A stretch of 64,000 nucleotides of DNA from Elusimicrobiota bacterium (GTDB lineage Bacteria > Elusimicrobiota > Elusimicrobia > UBA1565 > UBA9628). The notes under the pieces are model-generated. The model ran no database searches, was not told where the DNA came from, and was given only the letters and a program-made list of their open reading frames with translations. Shown piece by piece: positions 46,236-56,254 of this stretch. The position numbers and the translations under genes were made by a program. The stretch's first letter is position 1; every line of letters begins with the position of its first letter. The stretch is taken from positions 37,774 to 101,773 of the forward strand of contig JAHFCF010000010.1 in assembly GCA_023249645.1 (NCBI GenBank). The letters run 5' to 3'.

Positions 46236-46406
46236 TGTTTGAAAATCAAGATATTCCATATTTAACTCTCTCGTCGTAAAATTGCAACCGCGCGGGAAAG
46301 GTGATAGAATTCCTATCAGCTCTTAAATAAAAATTTACGCGATTAAACCTAGACTCCGTTTTTCAGATTTTCATCGGCTGTCGGGCGGGGCGGGAAGGGA
46401 TGCTTT

Positions 46407-47216
46407 ATGAATCCTAATCCCCGCCTTTGCCGGCAGAGCGTCGCCTGGCGTCCCAAGGCGCGGCGCCATCACCTGCAAATTCTGGCGGTCGGCGCCGCCG
46501 TGTTCATCCTGGCGGCGGCCGCGGCCCTGACCCTGCGTCAGATGGTCCATTCCCTGCCGGATGTGCAAGAGCTGGGGGCTCGCCTCAATGGGCGCATCGA
46601 TTCCGTGGCCGTGAGCGGGGCCCCCGAGCTTTTGCAGGAGCCCCTGGCCGCCTATCTGCATGAACCGGGCCTGGATTTTTCCCGGCGCCTGGCGGAGCTC
46701 CCCGAACGATTCGCCGCCCTGCGGGTCGTCCGCGTGCGCCGCGATTGGCTCCATCACAGCGCGCGCGTGGAAGTGCGGCTGCGGACGGCTTTGGGTCGCG
46801 CCGCGCTGCCTGGGCGAGCGGCGGGTTTCGTGGATGAAGACGGCAGTCTCTTCGCCGCGCCGCAAGGGCTCTATCCCGAGGCGTCGGTCGTCTTCGAGTT
46901 CGGCGCCGCTGCGCCGGAGCAGCGCCGGGAGATGGTGTCGGCTCTGGGCGTCATCAGCCGATCCTCGGCCTTGCCGGCGCCGCTCAAGCTCGTGCGCTAT
47001 GCGGGCGGCGGAGGCTGGGAGCTTGCCCTCAACGACGGAAGCCGCATCCTCTGGGGCGACCTGCGCTGGACGGCTGAGAAGCTCGACCGCCTCGGCCAGG
47101 CCTTGAGCGACGCGCGGCGCGGTTTTCCGGGGGCCTGCGTGGCCGATCTGCGGTATTTCGAGGACGGCCGGCTTCTGATCAAGCCTTTGGGCAGCCGGGC
47201 CGCGGGGGTTCTCTGA
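46407..47216 (+). CDS. ftsQ: FtsQ-like division protein
   Basis: N-terminal TM, POTRA/FtsQ-like; ATGA overlap with ftsA. Confidence 0.7.
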   Translation: MNPNPRLCRQSVAWRPKARRHHLQILAVGAAVFILAAAAALTLRQMVHSLPDVQELGARLNGRIDSVAVSGAPELLQEPLAAYLHEPGLDFSRRLAELPERFAALRVVRVRRDWLHHSARVEVRLRTALGRAALPGRAAGFVDEDGSLFAAPQGLYPEASVVFEFGAAAPEQRREMVSALGVISRSSALPAPLKLVRYAGGGGWELALNDGSRILWGDLRWTAEKLDRLGQALSDARRGFPGACVADLRYFEDGRLLIKPLGSRAAGVL

Positions 47217-48457
47217 TGGCGAAGCCCGAGGTGGTGGCGGGGCTCGACATGGGCAGCGGCCGGGTGACCTGCCTCATCGGCACTCCCGAACCCGAGGGCG
47301 ACCGCCTGCGCGTCTTGGGGGGCGCGAGCGTTCCTTGCCGCGGCATCAACGGCGGGGTCGTGGTCAATATCCTGGAGACCAAGTCTGCCGTCAGCCAGGC
47401 CGTGGAAGAGGCGGAGGCCGCCGCCGGCGTCACGGTCTCGGAGCTCTTCCTCGGAGTGCGCGGCACGCATCTGCAGTCCTTCAACAACAAGGGCGCCTTC
47501 AACATCGCCCGCACGGACCGCGAGATCACGGCCGAGGACGTGCAGAGTGTCGTGGCCAACGCCAAGGCCATCCCCCTCTCCTCGGACCGGGAGATCCTCC
47601 ACGTCATCCCCCAGAGTTTTTCCCTGGACCGCCAGCGCGGCGTGCCCAATCCCGTCGGGATGGAGGGCTCGCTCTTGGAGGTGGACGTCCACATCGTCAC
47701 CGCCTCGAGCGCGCATCTCAACAACGTCATGAAGGCCGTGGCCCAGGCCGGCTTCGAGGTCCGCGAGCTCGTCTACGGCCTTTTGGCCACGGGCGAGGAG
47801 CTGGTGACGCCCGAGGAAAAGGATCTGGGCTCCCTCTTGGTGGACTTGGGCGGGCAGTCGATCTCCCTGGGAGTCTATTCCGAGGGAAGCCTGCGCTACT
47901 CCAAGGAGATCGGCGTCGGCTCGGACTTCATCACGCGCGACCTGGCCGTGGGGCTGCGCACCTCCATGGCCACGGCCGAGCGCCTCAAGATCACGCACGG
48001 CATCGCCCACTCCTCGCTCATGAACGGGGACGAGGAAATCGAATTCAGTCGCGTGGACGGCCGCACGATGGACAAGGTCAAGGCCAGCATCATGATGAAT
48101 TTCATCCTGCCCCGGGTCGAGGAGATCTTCACCATCATCGCCGAGGACCTGCAGGGCTCCTCCTACGCGGACCTCGTCAGCCCCGGCGGCGCCATCCTCA
48201 CGGGAGGAGGCTCGCTGATGCGCGGCGTGGCCGCCGCGGCCGAGGAAATCCTGGGACTGCAGGCGCGCGTCGGCATCGCGCACCCGGAGCAGGTGGCGGG
48301 CGACGAGAAATGGTTCAGCCCCGTCTACGCCACGGCCATGGGGCTGTTGACCTTCGCCCAGGTCTCGCGCTGGGGCACGGGAGTGGCGCGCCAGACGTCG
48401 CGCCAGAGGCCGGCGTGGATGCGGCGATTGACGGGCCTCTTCGAGGACCTGTTTTGA
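47216..48457 (+). CDS. ftsA: Cell division protein FtsA
   Basis: VVAGLDMGSGRVTCLIG; LLVDLGGQSISLGVY; GGAILTGGGSLMRG. Confidence 0.95.
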   Translation: MAKPEVVAGLDMGSGRVTCLIGTPEPEGDRLRVLGGASVPCRGINGGVVVNILETKSAVSQAVEEAEAAAGVTVSELFLGVRGTHLQSFNNKGAFNIARTDREITAEDVQSVVANAKAIPLSSDREILHVIPQSFSLDRQRGVPNPVGMEGSLLEVDVHIVTASSAHLNNVMKAVAQAGFEVRELVYGLLATGEELVTPEEKDLGSLLVDLGGQSISLGVYSEGSLRYSKEIGVGSDFITRDLAVGLRTSMATAERLKITHGIAHSSLMNGDEEIEFSRVDGRTMDKVKASIMMNFILPRVEEIFTIIAEDLQGSSYADLVSPGGAILTGGGSLMRGVAAAAEEILGLQARVGIAHPEQVAGDEKWFSPVYATAMGLLTFAQVSRWGTGVARQTSRQRPAWMRRLTGLFEDLF

Positions 48458-49593
48458 AGATACAGATCTCCGAGGATTTCCAGGAATCCCGCGCGATCAT
48501 CAAGATCATCGGCGTGGGCGGGGCCGGCGGCAACGCCGTCAACCGCATGGTGGAGGGGGGGTTGAGGGGCGCGGAGCTCATGGTGGCCAACTCGGACGCC
48601 CAGGACCTGCGCCGCAGCAAAGCCCTGACCCGCATCCAGATCGGCGAGACCTTGACCAAGGGCTTGGGCGTGGGCGGCGACTCGGCCAAGGGCCGCGCCG
48701 CGGCCTTGGAATCCGAGACGGCTTTGAGGGAGACGCTCGCCGGCACGGACATGGTCTTCGTGACCGCGGGCATGGGCGGGGGCACGGGCACGGGGGGAGC
48801 GCCCGTCGTGGCCCGCATCGCCAAGGAGATGGGAGCCCTGACCGTGGGCGTGGTGACCCGCCCGTTCCATTTCGAGGGGCTTCTGCGCGCCAACGTCGCC
48901 GAGTCGGGCATCCAGGAGTTGCGCAAGGCCGTGGACACGCTTCTCGTCATCCCCAACGACCGGCTTTTCGACATCGTGGATGTCGAGACGCCTTCCGAGG
49001 AGGCCTTCCGCAAGGCCGACGACGTCCTGCGCATGGCCGTGCAGTCCATCTCCGACGTCATCACCACCCCGGGCGTCTTGAACGTGGACTTGGCGGATCT
49101 GCGCGCGATCATGAAGGACGCGGGAGAGGCCTTGATCGGCTACGGCGAGGCCTCGGGCTCGAACAGGGCTTCGCGCGCGGCCAAGGCCGCTGTCACCTCG
49201 CCGCTCTTGGAGAACGTGGTCATCGACGGGGCCAAGGGCCTTATCGTCAACGTCACGGGCCGCGAATCCAAGCTGACCCTGGCCGAGTTCGGAGAGGTCA
49301 TGGCGCTCATCCAGGGCCAGGTGAGTCCCGAGGCCAAGGTCAAGATGGGCAAGGCGTTCGACGAATCCCTGGGAGAGACCCTGCGTGTGACGGTCATCGC
49401 GACGGGATTCCCCCAGCGGCGGGGCAACCGCAGCCTTCTGCGCTCCGGCGTGCGGCCGGGCCTTCTGGCGGCTCGCTACCAAAGCCAGGCTCCGGGGAGC
49501 GTGCCCGACCGCGCGGCCGTCGCGACGAGCCGCGAGGACCTGGTCAAGCCGGCGTTCCTGCGGCTCAAAACGAGGAAACTCCGATGCCCATGA
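48454..49593 (+). CDS. ftsZ: Cell division protein FtsZ (likely TTG start)
   Basis: IIGVGGAGGNAVNRM; VTAGMGGGTGTGGAPVVA tubulin signature; C-terminal VKPAFLRLK; only TTG at 48454 fits the upstream boundary. Confidence 0.95.
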   Translation: MKIQISEDFQESRAIIKIIGVGGAGGNAVNRMVEGGLRGAELMVANSDAQDLRRSKALTRIQIGETLTKGLGVGGDSAKGRAAALESETALRETLAGTDMVFVTAGMGGGTGTGGAPVVARIAKEMGALTVGVVTRPFHFEGLLRANVAESGIQELRKAVDTLLVIPNDRLFDIVDVETPSEEAFRKADDVLRMAVQSISDVITTPGVLNVDLADLRAIMKDAGEALIGYGEASGSNRASRAAKAAVTSPLLENVVIDGAKGLIVNVTGRESKLTLAEFGEVMALIQGQVSPEAKVKMGKAFDESLGETLRVTVIATGFPQRRGNRSLLRSGVRPGLLAARYQSQAPGSVPDRAAVATSREDLVKPAFLRLKTRKLRCP

Positions 49594-50669
49594 ATCTCCA
49601 GGCTCTCCTGCAGACCCTGATCAACCGGCACGCCAGCGACCTCCACGTCCGAGCCGGCGGGCCGGCCTATCTGCGCGTGGACGGCAAGCTCGTCCCCGTT
49701 TCCGACGAGGTCGTGTCCCAGGCCCAGGCTGAGGCCATGCTGGCCGAGATCGTCACCAAGCGCGCCCGCCAGCTCTTCGACCAGCACGGCGAATGCGACT
49801 TCTCCTTCCAGGTCGGCGAGGTGGCGCGGTTCCGCGTCAATGCCTTCCGCCAGAGGGGGAGGCTGTCTCTCGCCATCCGATTCATCCCCGCCCACAGCCC
49901 CACGTTCGATGATCTCAAGCTCCCGGCGGCCACCCTGCGCAAGATCGCGGACAACAGCCGGGGCCTCGTGCTGGTCACGGGCGTGACCGGCTCGGGCAAG
50001 TCCTCGACCTTGGCCGCCATGACGGATTACATCAACGACCAGCGCGCCGAGCACATCCTGACCATCGAGGACCCCGTCGAGTTCGTGCACAAGGACAAGA
50101 AGGCGATCGTCACCCAGCGCGAGATCGGCGACGACACCGCGTCCTATGCCGACGGCCTGCGCATGGCCATGCGCCAGGACCCGGACGTGATCCTGGTCGG
50201 CGAGATGCGCGACCTGGAGACGACCTCCGCGGCCCTGACGGCGGCTCTGACCGGGCATCTCGTCTTCGCCACTCTGCATACCATCGACGCCGTCCAGACC
50301 ATCTCGCGGGTCATCGATCTCTATCCGCCGCACCAGCAGGGCTTGGTCCGCATCCAGCTCGCCGAGAGCCTCAGGGCCGTCATCAGCCAGAGGCTTCTGC
50401 CGGGCGTCCAGGGCGGGCGCGTCCCCGCCATGGAGATCCTCATCGTCACGCCGCACGTGCGCAAGCTCATCGAACAGAATGATTCGCGGGGCATCGTGCA
50501 GGCCTGCGCCAAGGGGCAGTTCTACGGGATGCAGACGTTCAACCAGTCCTTGGTCCGTCTTATGAAGGAAGGGTTGGTCAGGGAAGCGGATGCGATGGAG
50601 GCGGCGTCGAGTCCGGACGACTTGAAGCTGGCGCTGCGAGGCGTGGAAGCGGAGATCAGGCCGGGCTGA
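49584..50669 (+). CDS. pilT: Type IV pilus retraction ATPase PilT
   Basis: GVTGSGKSSTLAAM; ILTIEDPVEFVH; MRQDPDVILVGEMRD. Confidence 0.93.
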   Translation: MPMNLQALLQTLINRHASDLHVRAGGPAYLRVDGKLVPVSDEVVSQAQAEAMLAEIVTKRARQLFDQHGECDFSFQVGEVARFRVNAFRQRGRLSLAIRFIPAHSPTFDDLKLPAATLRKIADNSRGLVLVTGVTGSGKSSTLAAMTDYINDQRAEHILTIEDPVEFVHKDKKAIVTQREIGDDTASYADGLRMAMRQDPDVILVGEMRDLETTSAALTAALTGHLVFATLHTIDAVQTISRVIDLYPPHQQGLVRIQLAESLRAVISQRLLPGVQGGRVPAMEILIVTPHVRKLIEQNDSRGIVQACAKGQFYGMQTFNQSLVRLMKEGLVREADAMEAASSPDDLKLALRGVEAEIRPG

Positions 50670-50690
50670 GATTCCCCGGGGGAGGCTTTT

Positions 50691-51449
50691 ATGTTCGCTG
50701 AGGGCTACATCGGGATCGCAGGCACCATCGGGGTGGGAAAATCCACTCTGACCATGGATTTGGCGAAGGCGCTCAATTTCGAGCCCATCCTGGAGGAGGT
50801 GGACGGCAACCCCTACCTGGACAAGTTCTACAAGGACATGAAGAGCTACGGGACCATGATGCAGGTCTGGCTCCTGAACCACCGCTTCCGCCAGCATCGC
50901 GAGTTCGTCACCCGCATCAGTCTGGGCAAGATCCGCGGCGTGGTGCAGGACCGCACCATCTGGGAGGATACGATCTTCGCCCGCATGCTCAACAACCATC
51001 CCGAGAAGATCATCTCGGATATGGATTACAACACCTACCTCGACCTCTTCGACAACATGGTCCTGCGCGAGCTGGTCTTCCCGCAGCTCCTGATCTATCT
51101 CGACTGCCGCCCGGAGACGGCCATCAAGCGCATCCACGCCCGCGGCCGGTGCATGGAGCAGACGATCACGCTCGAGTATCTGCGCTACCTGAAGGAGAAC
51201 TACGAGGCCTTCATCAACGAGATGGAGCAGGCAGGCGTCCGGATCCTGCGCATCGCGTGGGAGGACTTCCGTCCCATCTCCGAGGTCGCGCGTCTGGTGC
51301 ACGAATATTCGCTCAAACCCTCGAGCTTCACCAAATGGGTCAGGCCCCTGCGGCGCACGCCGAAGATGGACCCCAAGCCCCAACTCTTGGAGATGCCGGC
51401 TCCGGAGCCATTGCCGACGAAAACGGTTCCTGCCAACGCTGCCGCATGA
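50691..51449 (+). CDS. Deoxynucleoside kinase
   Basis: GYIGIAGTIGVGKSTLTMDLA; EEVDGNPYLDKFYKDM; VVQDRTIWED. Confidence 0.88.
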   Translation: MFAEGYIGIAGTIGVGKSTLTMDLAKALNFEPILEEVDGNPYLDKFYKDMKSYGTMMQVWLLNHRFRQHREFVTRISLGKIRGVVQDRTIWEDTIFARMLNNHPEKIISDMDYNTYLDLFDNMVLRELVFPQLLIYLDCRPETAIKRIHARGRCMEQTITLEYLRYLKENYEAFINEMEQAGVRILRIAWEDFRPISEVARLVHEYSLKPSSFTKWVRPLRRTPKMDPKPQLLEMPAPEPLPTKTVPANAAA

Positions 51450-51518
51450 GATGACTGTGTCCGGACATAGTTGTTGGGTGCCCTGCTGTGGTCGACCACA
51501 GTTCCTCGTCTTTTTTGG

Positions 51519-52232
51519 ATGCTAAAAAAGCGGACGAAGTCGAAGCGGCAGGTTTTTAGGAAACGCCTCATCATCGCCATAGACGGTCCGGCCGGCGTGG
51601 GAAAGTCCACGGTCGGCCAGTCCGTGGCCAAGCGCTTGGGCTACCGATTCATCAACACGGGCGAGATGTTCCGGGCGCTCACCTGGCGGGCCTTGGAGGA
51701 GGGATTGGACCTCCAGGATCAGAAGGCTGTTTTCCATCTGGCCCGGCGGTTGAAGTGGGCGTTCAAGCCGGCGGCGGACGGCGTGGTTCTGCGGACTTTC
51801 GTGGACGGCCAAGCCGCCGGGGCGCACATCCGCTCCGAGCGCGTGAGCGTCAGCACCAGCGTCGTGGCCGCCAACCCGGGAGTGCGGCGGCTGCTTTGCC
51901 GGCTGCAGCGCCGGCTGGGGCGCCGGGGGGGCATCGTGATGGAGGGCCGCGACATCGCGACGCATGTCTTCCCGAAAGCCGATTTTAAGTTCTATCTCGA
52001 CGCATCGGCCGCTGAGCGGGCCCGGCGGCGGCATCGGCAGCTGAAAACCCTGGGTCTGCCCGCCGATCTGCGCCGGATCCATGCGGCCATCAAGGCGCGG
52101 GACCTCGACAACATGCGGCGCAAGCTCAACCCCTTGCGGCAGGCCCAGGACTCGATCGTCATCGATTCCACGCAGCTGACCATGCGCGAAGTGGCGCAAC
52201 AGATGCTGCGCCGCATCGGATTTTCACTATAA
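51519..52232 (+). CDS. cmk: Cytidylate kinase
   Basis: IIAIDGPAGVGKSTVGQSVAKRLGYRFINTGEMFRA; VMEGRDIATHVFPKADFKFYLDA. Confidence 0.93.
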   Translation: MLKKRTKSKRQVFRKRLIIAIDGPAGVGKSTVGQSVAKRLGYRFINTGEMFRALTWRALEEGLDLQDQKAVFHLARRLKWAFKPAADGVVLRTFVDGQAAGAHIRSERVSVSTSVVAANPGVRRLLCRLQRRLGRRGGIVMEGRDIATHVFPKADFKFYLDASAAERARRRHRQLKTLGLPADLRRIHAAIKARDLDNMRRKLNPLRQAQDSIVIDSTQLTMREVAQQMLRRIGFSL

Positions 52233-52263
52233 TATACTTCAGCCCTTATTCAGGAGAACACGC

Positions 52264-53445
52264 ATGGAAACCTTGCACGACAGCGCCGAAGCGCCTCTGA
52301 GCGATGGGGAGATGAGCATGGAGGCTCTCCTGGCCGGCCAAGACGAGCTGCGCGAGAAGCTCTCCGGCCATGACGTGACCTGGGTCAAGGTCGTCTCACT
52401 CACCCAGGAGTTCGTCCTGGTGGATGTGGGCGAGAAGAACGAGGGCGCGATCCCGGTCGCGGAATTCTCCGACGCGGATAAAAAAGACGGGTCGCGGCTG
52501 CCCGCGGCGGGGCAGCGCGTCCCGGTGATGAAGACCGGCTCTGCTCGACGAGACGGGCATGTCCTGTTGTCCTATCGCCGCGCCAAGGCCGAGATCGGCT
52601 GGGCGGCCGCTCTCAAAGCTTTCCAGGAGAAGGCCCGCGTCCGGGGCCGCGTTTCCTCCTCGGTCAAGGGCGGGTTCATGGTGGACGTCGGCGGAGTGGC
52701 CGCCTTCCTACCCTCGTCGTTGGCCGACCTCCATCCGGTGCGGACTCCCAGCCGCATGGTGCACACCGGCGTGCGCTGCTACATCATCGAGGTCCATGAA
52801 TCCAAGCGCCAGCTCGTGCTCTCCCGCAAGGCCGTTCTTGAAGAGGAAGCGGTCAAGAGGCGCACGCAGGTCCTGGGCGAGCTGCGCGTGGGCGAAGTGC
52901 GCATCGGCAGGGTCGTGCGCTTGGGAGCGGAAGGCGTGCTCGTGGATATCGGCGGCCTCGAGGGGCTCGTGCGCATGAGCGATGTGTCCTGGGGAGCGCC
53001 CAAACTTCCCAAAGGAGTCGAGCGGGGCTCCAAGATCAAGGTGAAGGTCCTGTCCAAGCCCGCGGATGGCCAGTCCCTCGAGCTTCCATCCTTGGGCATC
53101 AAACAGCTTTCTCCCAATCCGGCGGATGCCGTGCGCAAGAAGTACCCGCTCAAGACCATCGTCAAGGGCAAGATCGTCGCGATCTCCCCGGAGGGCCTCA
53201 AGATCTCCCTGGAGGGGGGGCAGTCCGCTTTTTGCGCCGCCGTCGACTATGATCCCCAGTCCGGCGGCAAGGCCGGCGATCCGGTGTCCGGGGTGGCTGT
53301 CGGCGTCAACCCCAATACCTTCGACGTCCTGGTGTCCATCAACAAGTACGAGGATATTCGGGATCGCAAGCGCATGGCGCAGTACCTCAAAGCGCCTCCG
53401 CCCCTGACTTTGGGCCAGCTGCTTTCTCCGGAGAGGCGCCATTGA
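52264..53445 (+). CDS. rpsA: S1-domain RNA-binding protein (ribosomal protein S1-like)
   Basis: Repeated S1 motifs (VRGRVSSSVKGGFMVDVGGVAAFLPSS; VRIGRVVRLGAEGVLVDIGGLEGLVRMSD). Confidence 0.88.
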   Translation: METLHDSAEAPLSDGEMSMEALLAGQDELREKLSGHDVTWVKVVSLTQEFVLVDVGEKNEGAIPVAEFSDADKKDGSRLPAAGQRVPVMKTGSARRDGHVLLSYRRAKAEIGWAAALKAFQEKARVRGRVSSSVKGGFMVDVGGVAAFLPSSLADLHPVRTPSRMVHTGVRCYIIEVHESKRQLVLSRKAVLEEEAVKRRTQVLGELRVGEVRIGRVVRLGAEGVLVDIGGLEGLVRMSDVSWGAPKLPKGVERGSKIKVKVLSKPADGQSLELPSLGIKQLSPNPADAVRKKYPLKTIVKGKIVAISPEGLKISLEGGQSAFCAAVDYDPQSGGKAGDPVSGVAVGVNPNTFDVLVSINKYEDIRDRKRMAQYLKAPPPLTLGQLLSPERRH

Positions 53446-54404
53446 GTCTGGACTCATCGGCCATGAGGATCAAAGCCCCGCCCAGCGGAAGGCTTCCGGC
53501 GGCGGAATGGCTCTCCCCGAGGGCCGCGGCCTGGACGCTGGCGGCCGTGGCTTTGGCGGGCGCCCTGTTCTATTTCGGTTTCGCGCGGCCTTTCCGCTTC
53601 CAGCGTTTCCGCAAGGATGTCCCCGCGCGGCCTCAGATCGATGCGGCCATCTCCATCTCGCAGGAGCGCTTGAAGGCCAATCCCCAGGACATCGCGGCGC
53701 TCGTGGAATTGGGGACGCTCCATTTCGAGAAGGGGCAGGAATTCTATCCCGATGCCGTCAATGAGCTGGAGGACGCCCGCCGCTTGGGGGCGATGGACAT
53801 CCGGCTCTTCTATTGTCTGGGGGCGATGTACCAGGAGCTGGGACTCTATCCCTTTGCCTTGGAGGAGTACCTTAAATTCCTTCGCAATCGCCCGGAGGAC
53901 AAGGAAGTGCGGATGCTGGCCGCCAAGATCTATTATCGCCAGGGCGACTTCTCTTCGGCGGTCACGGAGTACGAGAGGCTGCGTTTCCGCTATCCCAAGG
54001 ACGCGGTGATCCTGGAGAATCTGGGCCTCAGTCTCTGGGGGGGCAAACTGGCGGATCGCGCGGTGGAATGCTTCCATCAGCTCGAGGCCGCGGGAGGCCT
54101 GCCCGCCCGCCGGGCGCGGTTCTATCTGGGCCGGATCGCCTTCGAGGAGGGGCGCTTCGAGGAAGCATTCGACCTGATGCAGAAGAGTCTTCCCTCCGAG
54201 AGCGAGCCCGAGTTCGGCATCCCCAAGGATTCGATGTACGCGGCCGCGGCCATGGCCTGCCGCAAGCTCGACCGCACGGACGAGGCCCGCGAACTGTGGC
54301 AGAAAGTCCTGCATCTGGTCCCCAACGATGCCAAGGCCCAGGCGGCTCTTCGAGAGCTCAACCGCCGCTCCCCTCGTCATGGCCGCTCGAAATCCAAGGC
54401 CTGA
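53442..54404 (+). CDS. TPR protein, membrane-anchored
   Basis: N-terminal TM then TPR-like repeats. Confidence 0.75.
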   Translation: MSLDSSAMRIKAPPSGRLPAAEWLSPRAAAWTLAAVALAGALFYFGFARPFRFQRFRKDVPARPQIDAAISISQERLKANPQDIAALVELGTLHFEKGQEFYPDAVNELEDARRLGAMDIRLFYCLGAMYQELGLYPFALEEYLKFLRNRPEDKEVRMLAAKIYYRQGDFSSAVTEYERLRFRYPKDAVILENLGLSLWGGKLADRAVECFHQLEAAGGLPARRARFYLGRIAFEEGRFEEAFDLMQKSLPSESEPEFGIPKDSMYAAAAMACRKLDRTDEARELWQKVLHLVPNDAKAQAALRELNRRSPRHGRSKSKA

Positions 54405-55599
54405 TCTTCCTCTCTTGGCTCGGCGTTTCGGCACGCCGCTCTACGTCTATTCCCAGGACGATATTCAGGAGAGGCTTGTCCGGCTGCGGAAATCCTTCCG
54501 CAGGCCTGGGACATTGATCTGTTATGCTTTGAAAGCCAACTCCAGCCGGGCCGTCTGCCGCATCCTGGCCCAGGCCGGGGCAGGGGCGGAGGTTGTCTCC
54601 GGGGGCGAGCTTCTGCGGGCAGGGGCGGCGGGATTTTCTCCGGACAAGACCGTATTCTCCGGGGTGGGCAAGACCGCCGAAGAGATGTCTCTGGGCTTGC
54701 GGCGCGGCATTCTTTCTTTTCATGTTGAGTCCAGTGAAGAGCTCGATGCTTTGGAATACCTGGCACGCAGGCTGAGGAAGCCGGCGCCTTACTGTGTCCG
54801 ATTGAATCCGGATGTTCAGGCGCGCACTCATCCCCATGTGACCACAGGGCGTGCTGAGAACAAATTCGGCGTGGAAGAGGCAGATGCCTTGGCCATGGCC
54901 CGGCGGGGCCGTAAGAGCCCCTGGCTGCGCTTCCAGGGGCTGCATTGCCACATCGGCTCTCAGATACGGGACACAGGGCCGTTTGGCCGTGCTGCGGCTG
55001 CCGTAGCGCGTATTCTGAGGCTCTTGGAAGCTGAGGGACTTGAAGTATCGCTCATCGACATGGGCGGCGGCTTTGGCATCAGTCAGCAAGGAGAAGGCGC
55101 GCTCGACTTGGCCGGCCTAGCCCGGACCTATTCGCGGGCCTTTGCCGCCTGGCCTCGGGCCCGGCTCATCATCGAACCAGGACGCTATCTTGTCGCAGAG
55201 GCGGGCATCCTTCTGACCAGAGTCCTGTATAGAAAGAAGACGTCGCGCCGTCGATTTGTCGTCGTGGACGCGGCCATGAATGATCTGGCGAGACCAGCGC
55301 TCTATGGGGCGTTTCATCCCATCGTGGCCCTTCGGCCGCGGCCTGGTCTCAGGCAGAGGGTAGATGTGGTCGGCCCGATCTGCGAATCAGGGGACTTCCT
55401 GGCGCGGCAAAGGCTCCTGCCTCCTGTGGAGCCAGGAGACATCCTGGCCGTACGCCAGGCTGGCGCCTATGGCTTTGCCATGAGTTCCCAGTACAATTCC
55501 AGGCCGAAGCCTGCGGAAGTGCTCGTTTCCGGGCGAAAAACTCGCCTAATACGTCGCCGCGAGACCATCAGGGACTTGATTTGCCAAGAAATTGGCTGA
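54379..55599 (+). CDS. lysA: Diaminopimelate decarboxylase
   Basis: RFGTPLYVYSQDDI; LICYALKANSS; GLHCHIGSQI; IEPGRYLVAEAGILLTRVL. Confidence 0.92.
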   Translation: MAARNPRPDLPLLARRFGTPLYVYSQDDIQERLVRLRKSFRRPGTLICYALKANSSRAVCRILAQAGAGAEVVSGGELLRAGAAGFSPDKTVFSGVGKTAEEMSLGLRRGILSFHVESSEELDALEYLARRLRKPAPYCVRLNPDVQARTHPHVTTGRAENKFGVEEADALAMARRGRKSPWLRFQGLHCHIGSQIRDTGPFGRAAAAVARILRLLEAEGLEVSLIDMGGGFGISQQGEGALDLAGLARTYSRAFAAWPRARLIIEPGRYLVAEAGILLTRVLYRKKTSRRRFVVVDAAMNDLARPALYGAFHPIVALRPRPGLRQRVDVVGPICESGDFLARQRLLPPVEPGDILAVRQAGAYGFAMSSQYNSRPKPAEVLVSGRKTRLIRRRETIRDLICQEIG

Positions 55600-55623
55600 T
55601 TTTTAGGTAATTTCCAGTCTTTT

Positions 55624-55645
55624 GAGACCAACAAAGGGTCTTTTT
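55624..55645 (+). terminator. Candidate Rho-independent terminator after lysA
   Basis: GAGACC-AACAAAG-GGTCTT stem followed by T run. Confidence 0.6.
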
Positions 55646-56254
55646 AGGTTTTTTGCAGGCTCAGCCTATCTGGTTTTTTCAAACCATCCGATGTTTCTGT
55701 TCCCTTGATGGTTTTTTACACTTCGGTCATTTTTTGAGTTTCTTGGTTGTTTTGATCCGTCCCTTCTTCCTTGGTTTTTCTTGATCTTGGCAGATTTTCC
55801 TCTTTTTTTGTTTGAAGGGGGGGAGTCCCCCTCCCCTGGTTTTTTAAGGGCTGCCAATTTTCAGGGTTCCGGAGATCTGCGCCAGTCCTTGGTTTTTGCT
55901 GCAGGGGTGATCCCGGATAGGGTTCCCCCAAATGTTGCCAACTTTTCGGCGTCTTTTGTCAGATGATTTTCTGTCAAAAAATATTTTCCGGGGGCTTCGC
56001 TGGAATTCATCGAAATTTTGCGTATTTTCAGACTGCTAGTTATGGAAATCTAATAAAACACATTTGATTGTATTAAAAAATGATTGTTTTTAAATAGTTA
56101 TATATGTTTTTATGATGCATATTATTGGATTATTATTTCGCCTGCACTGTTCTTCAATGCAACATAATATATCTTATCGTAAGTGCTTGGTGTGAATGGA
56201 TGAATCTCCCCTTTGTGGTTTGGCATGGGTTTTCTCGCCGGTGCGGCCTGTTTT

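Noticed and set aside
46302-46318. TGATAGAATTCCTATCA dyad upstream of the ftsQ-like gene as an operator
   Set aside because: Only 6-bp arms and a single copy; insufficient evidence to call a site.
47335-49593. 752-aa ORF spanning ftsA (alternate frame) into ftsZ
   Set aside because: The N-terminal ~370 aa is an alternate-frame reading of ftsA with Arg/Gly/His-rich composition; only the part from 48454 is real FtsZ.
49476-51383. 635-aa minus-strand ORF
   Set aside because: Antisense to pilT and the deoxynucleoside kinase; low-complexity D/R/H/L composition typical of GC-rich shadow ORFs.
51456-51501. TGTCCGGACA and CTGTGGTCGACCACAG palindromes before cmk
   Set aside because: Short intergenic hairpins compatible with a weak terminator/attenuator; no second copy in the window to support a specific role.
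55624-55645. GGGTCTTTTTAGG after lysA as another tri-box site
   Set aside because: Only one weak box, no phased partners or -10; better explained as a stem-loop terminator (GAGACC...GGTCTT + T run).
55640-55900. Possible CRISPR-like repeat array in the GGTTTTTT tract
   Set aside because: Repeat word is only ~8 nt, spacing is irregular (~24-67 bp), and no cas genes are nearby.
55666-55931. Lys-rich minus-strand ORFs (63 and 71 aa)
   Set aside because: Explained by reading the T-rich strand in reverse (AAA/AAG codons); no RBS or conserved motif.
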